From DASVFB01 sp963815965 (GTDB lineage Bacteria > Actinomycetota > Thermoleophilia > Gaiellales > Gaiellaceae): a DNA stretch of 64,000 bases. The position numbers were made by a program, and so were the translations under genes. Under the pieces are notes generated by a model that saw only the letters and a list, made by a program, of their open reading frames with translations, was not told the origin of the DNA and ran no database searches. How positions within the stretch are numbered: the first letter of the stretch is position 1; every line of letters begins with the position of its first letter. Shown here piece after piece: positions 45,193 to 53,125 of the stretch. The DNA lies in the NCBI GenBank assembly GCA_963815965.1, contig CAWFIT010000019.1, positions 1-64,000 on the forward strand. Reading direction: 5' to 3'.

Positions 45193-46563
45193 CCCCGCGA
45201 TCAGCTCGTCGAGGGCCGCACGGACGTCCTGCTCGGGTAGCTCGGCCTCGAAGCCGCCCTCGTCGCCCAGCAGAATCAGTCGCAGCCGACCCTTCTTGTC
45301 GCGCTGCAGCGCTTCCCATGCGAGCTCCCGGTCGACGCGCACCGGTTCCGGATGCAGGACCTCGCGGACGGCGTCGGCCGGTCGGCCGGAGAGGCGCAGC
45401 GCGGCGAGCAATCCCAGCGCGACTGCGCGACCGTGGGGCAACGCGTACCCGGCGGCGGCCTCGAGCGCGTGCGCGAGCGTGTGCCCGAGGTTGAGCACGT
45501 GCCGCGGTCCTTCGTCGCGCGGGTCGCAGAGGCAGAGGGCCGACTTGAACGCCGCGCAGCGTCGGACCAGCTCCGCGTCCGGGAGCTTCCAGAACGATTC
45601 GCCGGCGAGGAGCCCGGTCTTGACAACCTCGGCCATCCCGTGCAGCCGCTCCTCCGCGGGCAGCGTTTCGAGGAGTACGGGGTCGATCACGGTGCGCGCG
45701 GGCCAGTGGAAGGCGCCGACGAGGTTCTTCCCCTCGGGAATGTCGATCGCCGTCTTACCGCCGATCGCGGCGTCGACCTGGCCGATGAGCGTCGTCGGCA
45801 CGGGCACCCACGGGATTCCGCGGAGATACGTCGCGGCCGCGAATCCGGCCGCGTCGGTGAGCGAGCCGCCCCCTAGAGCGACGAGCGTTCCGTCGCGGCC
45901 GATGCGCAACGCGCGCCAGAGACGCTCGACCTCGACGACCTGCTTCGCGGCCTCCCCCGACGGAAGCTCGTGTGTCTCGGCGAACGGGAATGTCAGCTGC
46001 GCGTCGGCGCCGTGGATGCCGTTGACGACCGGCTCCGTGACGAGCGTCGCCGGCGCTTCGACGAATTCGGCGAGACGCTCGAGCGTTCCGACCTCGACGT
46101 GGACGCCCGCGGCTGCGAGAACGACGCCGTCGGCGTCGTGGGCACGGGCGTCGCCGACCTCGTCGTAGAGCGCGCGGCGGAGCTCGAAGCGGCGGCGGAA
46201 CTCGCTCTCGTCCTGCGCGAGCGGGCGATCGCTGCCGCGCGTGCGCTCCCACGCGGTCTCGACATCGACGTCGAGGACGACAACGAGCTCGTCGCGCAGC
46301 AGCTCGCGAACCTCGGGCGTCTCGACTGCGCCGCCGCCGACGGCGACGACCGCAGGACTTGAAGCGAGCGCAGCCCGGACCGTCGCTGCCTCCGCCGCTC
46401 GGAAGGCGGCTTCGTCGTGGACGAGGACGCTCACGTCGAGCGCGTCGTCTGTATCGACAAAGTCGCGGCCGAGACGCCGCGCGACCTCCGCGCCGATCGT
46501 CGTCTTGCCCGCGCCCATGAAGCCGGCGAGGACGAGGTGGCGATTCAGCGCGTGCGTTGCCAC
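45190..46563 (-). CDS. aroKB: Bifunctional shikimate kinase / 3-dehydroquinate synthase
   Basis: A 457-residue fusion. Residues about 8-165 form shikimate kinase (LVLAGFMGAGKTTIGAEVARRLG P-loop, FVDTDDALD, VAVGGGAVETPEVREL, SDRPL lid). Residues about 170-457 form 3-dehydroquinate synthase (LPSGEAAKQ, VALGGGSLTDAAGFAAATYLRGI, QVDAAIGGKTAIDIPEGKNLVGAFHWP, GMAEVVKTGLL, LNLGHTLAHALE). The AroB N-terminal Rossmann part is compacted. Fused AroKB proteins are known elsewhere, for example Thermotoga. The GTG lies 18 nt inside the aroC end; no stop separates the domains and the reading frame is continuous. Confidence 0.94.
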   Translation of the reverse strand: MATHALNRHLVLAGFMGAGKTTIGAEVARRLGRDFVDTDDALDVSVLVHDEAAFRAAEAATVRAALASSPAVVAVGGGAVETPEVRELLRDELVVVLDVDVETAWERTRGSDRPLAQDESEFRRRFELRRALYDEVGDARAHDADGVVLAAAGVHVEVGTLERLAEFVEAPATLVTEPVVNGIHGADAQLTFPFAETHELPSGEAAKQVVEVERLWRALRIGRDGTLVALGGGSLTDAAGFAAATYLRGIPWVPVPTTLIGQVDAAIGGKTAIDIPEGKNLVGAFHWPARTVIDPVLLETLPAEERLHGMAEVVKTGLLAGESFWKLPDAELVRRCAAFKSALCLCDPRDEGPRHVLNLGHTLAHALEAAAGYALPHGRAVALGLLAALRLSGRPADAVREVLHPEPVRVDRELAWEALQRDKKGRLRLILLGDEGGFEAELPEQDVRAALDELIAG

Positions 46564-47620
46564 GGAATGCGCTCGAGGTACGCGCGCCACGCCGCGACGA
46601 AGTCGCCGAGCGCGTCGCCGCCGAACTTCTCGCGCGCCGCGCGGGCTAGCTCGAACGCGACAGCGGCCTCGGCGACGACGGCCAGCGCCTCGACTGCCGC
46701 GACGTCGCTGCGCTCGACGAGTGCCTGGCCGGGCTCGCCCGTCTCGAGGTCGATGGAGGCGAGCGGCTTCATCAGCGTCGGCAGCGGTTTCATCGCCGCG
46801 CGGACGACGATCTCTTCGCCGTTGGAGACGCCGGCCTCGATGCCGCCTGCACGGTTCGTCTCGCGCACGTAGCCGCCGACGATCTCGTCGTGCGCCTGCG
46901 AGCCACGAAGCTCCGCGAGCGCGAACCCGTCGCCGACCTCGACGCCCTTCACAGCCTGGATGCCCATCAGCGCCGCCCCCAGGCGCGCGTCGAGGCGGGA
47001 CTCGCGGGTCGCGTACGAGCCCAGCCCGGGCGGCACACCACGCGCACGTACCTCGACGACGCCTCCGACCGTGTCGCGTTCGCCGCGCGCCTCGTCGATG
47101 CGACGCTGGAGGTCTTCCTGGTCGTGAACGGCGCCGGCAACCTCGATCTCGATCGCCGCGAGTAGCGCCTTTGCGACCCCGCCCGCAGCAACGATCACAG
47201 CGGTGTGTCGCGCGCTCGCACGTTCGAGCGCATCCCGGGTGTCCTCGAGGCCGTACTTCAGCGCGCCGGCAAGGTCGGCGTGGCCGGGCCGCGGCAGCGT
47301 CACGGGCTTCGTCCCCTTCCCCGCAGGCTCGCCCTCGGGCGGCCAGGGACTCATCCCCCACGTCCAGTTCTTGTGATCGCGGTTCTGCACGACGAGCGCC
47401 AGCGGAGTGCCCAGCGTTCTCCCGTGGCGCAGCCCGCCAGCACCTCGACGGCGTCCTGCTCGATCTGCTGCCGGGGGCTGCGGCCGTACCCCTGTTGGCG
47501 CCGCCTCAGGTCGGCGTCGATCGCCTCCCGGTCGAGGACGAGCCCCGCCGGGAGGCCGGTCACGATCGCGACGAGCGCGGGCCCGTGCGACTCGCCGGCG
47601 GTGACGAGCGAGAGCGTCAT
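46545..47620 (-). CDS. aroC: Chorismate synthase, frameshifted near 47434
   Basis: Last step of the shikimate pathway, FMN-dependent. The N-terminal frame covers TAGESHGPALVAIVTGLPAGL and RRQQGYGRSPRQQIEQDAVEVLAG; the second frame continues at LRHGRTLGTPLALVVQNRDHKNW and has ARHTAVIVAAG and the C-terminal ERSDVAAVEALAVVAEA. One base seems missing in the G run near 47434 (length 3n+2). Since the enzyme is essential for aromatic amino acids and every motif is otherwise present, a sequence error is the likeliest cause. The ATG overlaps the aroE stop (ATGA). Confidence 0.93.
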
Positions 47621-48303
47621 GGTGCGGAGCGTACGGCGTTCCGCATCACGTCGAGCGGCGCGGAGACGCCCGTCCAGAGCTCGAACGACGCCGCGCCCTG
47701 CCGAACGAGCACCTCGAGGCCGTCGATCACCGTCGCGCCGGCGTCGCGAGCGACGCGAGCCGTCGCGGTATCCGGGTAGGGAAGCTCGACCAGGGTTTGT
47801 CCTGCGCGGAGCTCGAACAGCACCTCGTCACGCACCGGGGTCGCGTGGACGACGGTATCCGCCTCGGCCACCTCGGGCGGCCACTCGCTGCGACGGGAGA
47901 AAACCTTCGCGCTTGGCATTGCGGCGGCGAACGCACGCGCGGCGCCGCCGTCCCCGACGATCACGGGTCGCTCGAACGTCAGGTCGTCGAGCACCGCGGC
48001 GTCCGTGCTCGCCCCCACCACGCGGCCGTCCCGGAACAGGAGCGTGTTCACGGACTCGGCGTCGGCCTCGTCGCAGAGCTCAGCGGCGGCGAGCTTGTGA
48101 GGGGCCGTCACGTTCGCGCCGGCAAAACCCAGCGCCGCGAGCCCGCGGATGGCTTCCTCGAGGCGCTCCGGCGTTACGTCGACCGCGACGTACGCCCAGT
48201 CGAGGCCGCGCGTGGCAAAAGCCGCGTTCTGCATCCGCGGCGAGAGCGAGTGCGCGACGGGGTGTCCGAGGAGCGCGACGAGGCGCGTCTCGGCGGTCAG
48301 CAC
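47617..48303 (-). CDS. aroE: Shikimate dehydrogenase (compact form)
   Basis: Reduces 3-dehydroshikimate with NADPH. At 228 residues it is shorter than the usual 270. The substrate domain has LLGHPVAHSLSPRMQNAAF and NVTAPHKLAAAELCD with the catalytic lysine; the aspartate partner is STDAAVL rather than NTDGxG. The nucleotide domain has VIVGDGGAARAFAAAM and FSRRSEW. The GTG at 48303 lies 8 nt from the stop of the upstream cyclase gene; the frame is open further but covers that gene. Confidence 0.9.
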   Translation of the reverse strand: MLTAETRLVALLGHPVAHSLSPRMQNAAFATRGLDWAYVAVDVTPERLEEAIRGLAALGFAGANVTAPHKLAAAELCDEADAESVNTLLFRDGRVVGASTDAAVLDDLTFERPVIVGDGGAARAFAAAMPSAKVFSRRSEWPPEVAEADTVVHATPVRDEVLFELRAGQTLVELPYPDTATARVARDAGATVIDGLEVLVRQGAASFELWTGVSAPLDVMRNAVRSAP

Positions 48304-48310
48304 GCCGGCG

Positions 48311-51300
48311 TCAGGAGCCTGCCGCGACGACGTCGGGCTCGCGCCCGGCGCCGGCCAGGTCGGCGCGCTCGAGCCAGGGTGTCGCCTCGAGGCGCTCGAA
48401 GGTCTCACGCGCGCCCGCGAGCAACGGCGCAGCCTCGTGTCCTCGTCCGTGCGCCACGAGCCATTCGGCGAGCTCGAGCTCGGCAACGGCGGTCCAGAAA
48501 GGAAGCCCGAGCTCGCGGAAGGTGGCCGCCGCCGACTTCAGACGTGGCTCGACCTCGCTCCCGGTGGAGAGGCGTGCCCGGAAGCGCGCAGCGTGCGCCC
48601 GCAGGTACAGGGGAGCGGCGCCCCGCGGGCGGTCTTCGATCAGCGCGACGAGCGTCTCCGCACGCTCGAGCTCGCCGACCGCAAGCGCGGCCTCGATCGC
48701 CTCGACGAGGCCCTGCTTCGCGACCTGACTGCCCCAGCCGAGGATGTCGACCATGGCGATCGCCTCCTCCGCCGCCGCTAGCGCCTCCGCGTGTCGGCCC
48801 GCAGCGCGCAAGACCGTGGCCTTCGCCGCCGCGTAAGAGGCCCGATCCTGCACGTCCGCCGAATGTTGCAATCGGGCCGCGAAGGCGAGTGCCCACTCCG
48901 CCCGTTCGATCCGGCCGCGCGCCACCTCGAGCTCGGGCACCGAGCCAACAAGCATCAAGGCGCCTGGGCCTTCGAGCTCGGACTCGGACACCTCGGCGAC
49001 ACGCGCGACCGCCTCGTCCCAGCGGCCCAGCAAAAGAAGGGGATACGTCGAGTCGAGGAGGGCGAGGACCTCGGACCTGCGGTTTCCGACCTTGCGCGCC
49101 AGCGCCAGCCCCTCCTCGTAGCGTTGGAGTGACTCCTCGTAGGCGTCCCGGTTGCTCAGCAGGTCGGCGAGGTTGTAGCCGGCTCTCAGCGCCGCGGACG
49201 AGTCGTCGTGCTCGAGCGCCACCTTGAGCGCGTGCGTCTGGAGGGCGGTCCCGGTCTCGAAGTGGTTGCGCGTCGTCGCGATCACCCCCAGCGTGCTCAA
49301 CGCGTCGGAGAGGATCCCCGGCAGCCAGAGCCGCTCGGCGACGGCCAGGGCGGTCATCGCGCGCTTCTCGGCAAGCTCGACTTCGCCGCGGAAGTAGTAC
49401 AGCCGCCCGAGCTGCGCCGCGAGCGCGGCGACGTCCGCATCGGGCACGTCCGTGGAGAGAACGTCAAGCGCCTCCTCCATCCGGGCGAGCGCTCGGTCGA
49501 GCTCGCCGTTTCGCCATTCGACCTCGCCGAGCCGGGCCGAGACGCGGGCGGCCGGGTGCGTCTCGCCGGCAGACTCGAAGAGCTCGAGCGCCTGACTGAG
49601 CTCACCGAGCGCAGTCGCGGCGTCTCCACCTGCCCACGCCATCTGGCCCGCCCGCTCGCGAAGCGCCGCCTCCTCGAGCGGATCGTCCGCGAGCGCCGCG
49701 GCTCGCTCGAAGTAACGGACGGCCTCCTCGCTCGCAGCCAGCGACGCCGCGCGTTCCCCTGCGCGGGAGAGCATCAGCCGCGCCTTGGCGGCGATTTCGG
49801 CCGCGTCGGCGTCCTCGGGAGCTGCCTCCATGGCGGCCACGTAATGGGCAGCGACGACCTCGGCGATCTCCTGCTCGGCCGGGCCCCATCCCCCTTCCAG
49901 ATGCGCTGCCGCGGCCAGATGACGCCTCTTTCGCTCCCGCCGGGCGAGCGTCTCGTATGCGACCTGGCGGAGCAGGTCCTGGAGGAAGGCGTACTGCCCC
50001 CGTTCGGGCGACCGCGGATCGGCCTGAAGGGAGAGCACCTCCTTGCGGACGAGCGAGGCGAGCAACGACTCGAGCTCCTCCTCCGACCGGCCGTTCAGGG
50101 CCGACAGGGCCTGCTTCGTGAAGCTCTTGCCCAGCACGGCGGCGTTCTGCAGCAGGCTGCGTTCCTCGCCTGCGAGACCGTCCAGTCGCGCGGCGACCAG
50201 TGCCTGCAGCGTTTCCGGGATCTCGAGCGCCTCGATCGGTCCCGTCGGCCGGTAGTGCTCGCCGTCGCGCTCGAGCAGGCCGCGGTCGAGCAGCATGCGG
50301 ACGGTCTCGACCGCGTAGAGCGGCACGCCCTCCGCGCGCTCGAGGATCTGTGCGCGCAACGACTCCGGCAGTCCGGGCACGAACCCGCTGAGCAGCTCCT
50401 CCATCGCGGTCGACGAAAGCGGCTCGAGGTAAAGCGCGCTGAAGTTGCGCCTACCGGCACCCCAGCTCGGGTGGTTCTGGGCGAGCTCCGGGCGGGAGAG
50501 GGTGAGGACGAAGATCGGATGACTGCGCGACCACTCGAGGAGGTATTCGACGAACTCGAGCATCGACGTGTCCGCCCACTGCATGTCCTCGAAGACGAGG
50601 ACCGCCGGCTGGTGCTCGCTCAGCCGCTCGAAGTAGAGGCGCCACGCGGCGAAGAGATCCTCGCGGTCACCGGCAACGCCCTCCTCGAGGCCGATCAGGT
50701 GCGCCAGGCGCGGCTCGATCCAGTCGAGCTCGTCCGGATCGGTGATGTACGGCCCCAGCGCCTCGCGCAGCTTGGGACGGGCGGTCTCGGGCGTCTCGCC
50801 CTCGACGATGTCGGCGCGCGTCCGAATCATCTCCGCCAGCGCCCAGTAGGTAACTCCCTCGCCGTACGCCAGGCACCGTCCGTGCCACCACCAGACGTCG
50901 TCGACGAGGCCGTCGACATACTTGAAGAACTCCCAGCCGAGCCGGGACTTGCCAATTCCGGCGATGCCGACGACCGAGACGAGATGCGCCTTTCGCTCTT
51001 CCGCCGACGCGTGGAAGAGCTCTTTCAACAGCCGCAGTTCGCGGTCGCGGCCGACGAACGGCGGCTCGAGGCCCTCGCTCTTCCGGGCGCCGCCCACGCC
51101 CGCCGTCACCCTGACCGCACGGAACAGTGCCACAGGCTCGCTCTTCCCCTTGAGCTCGTGCGAGCCCGCGTCCTCGTACTCGATCGCAGCCTGCGTCGCG
51201 CGTCTCGTCGCGTCTCCGACGAGCACCGTCCCGGGCTCGGCAGCCGACTGGATCCGCGACGCGGTGTTGACGAGGTCGCCGGCGACCATCCCCTCGTCCT

Positions 51301-51844
51301 GCGCGCCGATCGTCACCGCCGCCTCGCCCGCGAGCACGCCGGCGCGGGCGCGGAGCCCGGGCGAGCCCACCTCGTCACCGAGGGCGGTGACGGCCGCGAC
51401 GAGATCGAGGGCAGCTCTGACGGCCCGCTCCGCGTCGTCCTCCTGTGCGACGGGCGTCCCCCAGACCGCCATCACCGCGTCGCCGATGAACTTCTCGACG
51501 GTTCCCCCGTAGAGCGTGATCAGGCGCCTGCAGGTGTCGAAGTAGCGCGTGAGAAGCTCGCGCGTCTCCTCCGCGTCGCGCGACTCGGAGGCGCTCGTGA
51601 ACCCGACGAGGTCGGCGAAGAGAACCGAAACGAAGCGGCGCTCCGATATCGGCGCCTCGAGCGACGGCGCCGGCGCCACGGCGGGCGCACCCGCCTGGAG
51701 CGCGTGGCCGCATTCCGCGCAGAAGAGGTCGCCTGTCCCGTGCGGACTACCGCATGCGGGGCACGCCAAGGAGAGGCCGCTTCCACACTTCACACAGAAC
51801 TTCGCGCCCTCCCGGTTCTCAGTACTGCAACTCGGGCACTGCAT
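48311..51844 (-). CDS. Zinc-ribbon, class III cyclase, AAA ATPase and TPR multidomain protein
   Basis: An intact 1177-residue protein. Residues 1-50 hold paired zinc ribbons (CPSCSTENREGAKFCVKCG and CPACGSPHGTGDLFCAECG). Residues 70-245 are a class III nucleotide cyclase with metal aspartates in LFADLVGFTS and KFIGDAVMAVWG and the catalytic Asn/Arg in LVNTASRIQ, all present. Residues 265-560 are a STAND-type ATPase (VVGIAGIGKSRLGWEFF Walker A, VLVFEDMQWAD Walker B). The remainder is helical TPR-like repeats. Such proteins are probable signal-responsive cyclases of actinobacteria; the ligand is unknown. AGAGG lies just before the ATG. Confidence 0.92.
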   Translation of the reverse strand: MQCPSCSTENREGAKFCVKCGSGLSLACPACGSPHGTGDLFCAECGHALQAGAPAVAPAPSLEAPISERRFVSVLFADLVGFTSASESRDAEETRELLTRYFDTCRRLITLYGGTVEKFIGDAVMAVWGTPVAQEDDAERAVRAALDLVAAVTALGDEVGSPGLRARAGVLAGEAAVTIGAQDEGMVAGDLVNTASRIQSAAEPGTVLVGDATRRATQAAIEYEDAGSHELKGKSEPVALFRAVRVTAGVGGARKSEGLEPPFVGRDRELRLLKELFHASAEERKAHLVSVVGIAGIGKSRLGWEFFKYVDGLVDDVWWWHGRCLAYGEGVTYWALAEMIRTRADIVEGETPETARPKLREALGPYITDPDELDWIEPRLAHLIGLEEGVAGDREDLFAAWRLYFERLSEHQPAVLVFEDMQWADTSMLEFVEYLLEWSRSHPIFVLTLSRPELAQNHPSWGAGRRNFSALYLEPLSSTAMEELLSGFVPGLPESLRAQILERAEGVPLYAVETVRMLLDRGLLERDGEHYRPTGPIEALEIPETLQALVAARLDGLAGEERSLLQNAAVLGKSFTKQALSALNGRSEEELESLLASLVRKEVLSLQADPRSPERGQYAFLQDLLRQVAYETLARRERKRRHLAAAAHLEGGWGPAEQEIAEVVAAHYVAAMEAAPEDADAAEIAAKARLMLSRAGERAASLAASEEAVRYFERAAALADDPLEEAALRERAGQMAWAGGDAATALGELSQALELFESAGETHPAARVSARLGEVEWRNGELDRALARMEEALDVLSTDVPDADVAALAAQLGRLYYFRGEVELAEKRAMTALAVAERLWLPGILSDALSTLGVIATTRNHFETGTALQTHALKVALEHDDSSAALRAGYNLADLLSNRDAYEESLQRYEEGLALARKVGNRRSEVLALLDSTYPLLLLGRWDEAVARVAEVSESELEGPGALMLVGSVPELEVARGRIERAEWALAFAARLQHSADVQDRASYAAAKATVLRAAGRHAEALAAAEEAIAMVDILGWGSQVAKQGLVEAIEAALAVGELERAETLVALIEDRPRGAAPLYLRAHAARFRARLSTGSEVEPRLKSAAATFRELGLPFWTAVAELELAEWLVAHGRGHEAAPLLAGARETFERLEATPWLERADLAGAGREPDVVAAGS

Positions 51845-51882
51845 CCTCTGCCCAACAGAGTAGCCGGGCTAAGCGGTCTTCT

Positions 51883-52730
51883 CTAGTACCCGTGCGCGTT
51901 GGCGTAGTTCCTGAACGCGGTATAGCTCGACGTGAAGAAGTGATGGACCTTGTCCGGCTTGCGCACGAAGTAGAGGTAGTCGACCTTCGCCGGATGGGCG
52001 GCGGCCTGGATCGACGCGAGGCCCGGGATTGGCGATCGGCGTCGGCGGCAGGCCCCTGTGGATGCGCGTGTTGTACGGGGTCGGGTTGTGCAGCTGCGAC
52101 TCGTGAAGCGACTCGGTCGGCGGAACCTCGAGTGCGTAGCGGATCGTCGCGTCGATCCCGAGCGGCATCTGCGCGTGGAGGCGGTTGTAGATGACGGCCG
52201 CGACCAGACGCCGCTCCTCGCGTGCCTGCGCCTCCTTCTCGATCATCGACGCAATGATCAGCACGTCGTACGGAGTCAGGTTCTTGCGGCGCGCGTAGCG
52301 CAGGTTCACCTTCGCCCAGTTCTCGCTGGAACGCGTCGAGCTGATCGCTGACGAGTTGCTTCGACGGTGTGTTCTTGAAGAAGTCGTAGGTCGCCGGGAA
52401 GAGAAAGCCCTCGTAGCGGTAGTGCGTCCGTCCGAAGCCAGGAACGCGCGTCTTGCCCGCGGTCGCCTTCAGGTACGCGGATTCGGACAACCTCGGCCGC
52501 ACGCCGCGCTTGTGCAGCGCGATCGCGTCGACGGCGGTGATCCGGTCGGCCATCTGACGTCGCGTGAAGCCCTCGGGAAAGACGATCCGGAACGGCTTCG
52601 GGGGCGGCGATGTCGGCGGCGGAGGAGGAGGCGCCGCCTCGGAGCTGTGCGAGCGCACTACAGCCACGGCGCCAACGGCGACTGCGCCTGCGACGAGGAG
52701 GGCGACGACCAGCGCGACCGTGCGCCGCAT
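51883..52730 (-). CDS. mltG: Endolytic murein transglycosylase MltG (YceG), two frameshifts
   Basis: Terminates glycan strands at the inner membrane during peptidoglycan synthesis. One N-terminal transmembrane helix (TVALVVALLVAGAVAVGAVAVV) precedes the LysM-like region (FPEGFTRRQMADRI, GYRYEGFLFPATYDF-like) and the catalytic YceG domain (YARRKNLTPYDVLIIASMIEKEA with the catalytic Glu, YNRLHAQMPLGIDATIRY, GLPPTPIANPG). Frames change near 52326 and 52022, both explained by one extra base (length 3n+2); the restored C-terminus ends YANAHGY. I chose the ATG at 52730; a GTG at 52772 would overlap ruvX by 25 nt. Confidence 0.88.
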
Positions 52731-52747
52731 CGCGATCCGCCGAGGCG

Positions 52748-53125
52748 TTACCGGCGGGCGCTGCTCGACCACTCGAGGTAGCTCGACAACAGGTGCGCCG
52801 CCGCCTTCGCGTCGTCGCCGCCGGCGAGCACGCTCGTGAAGCGCTCGTCGAACGTCTCCACGGGAACGCTCACTCGCGCACGAAGCGTTTCGACGAACGC
52901 AGCGGTCTCGCGCGCCTGCTCGCCGTGCTCGCCGCGGAGCGTGATCGGCATCCCGACGACGATGCGCTCCGGCGCCTCTTCACGGATGAGCTCGACGAGC
53001 GAGTCGAGCCCCGTGTCCGTTCCAGCTCGCTCTATCACGCCGCGCGGCCGCGCGAGCGTGCCCGTCGGGTCCGAGACCGCGACGCCTGTGCGCGCCGAGC
53101 CGAAGTCGAGCGCGAGCACTTTCAT
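52748..53125 (-). CDS. ruvX: RuvX/YqgF family putative Holliday-junction resolvase
   Basis: A 125-residue RNase H-fold protein: MKVLALDFGSARTGVAVSD with the first metal Asp, IVVGMPITLRGEHGEQA, and VPVETFDERFTSVLAG with the second acidic group. The family processes Holliday junctions or 16S pre-rRNA (YqgF). The ATG overlaps the alaS stop as TGATG, and gene order alaS-ruvX-mltG is standard in actinobacteria. Confidence 0.93.
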   Translation of the reverse strand: MKVLALDFGSARTGVAVSDPTGTLARPRGVIERAGTDTGLDSLVELIREEAPERIVVGMPITLRGEHGEQARETAAFVETLRARVSVPVETFDERFTSVLAGGDDAKAAAHLLSSYLEWSSSARR

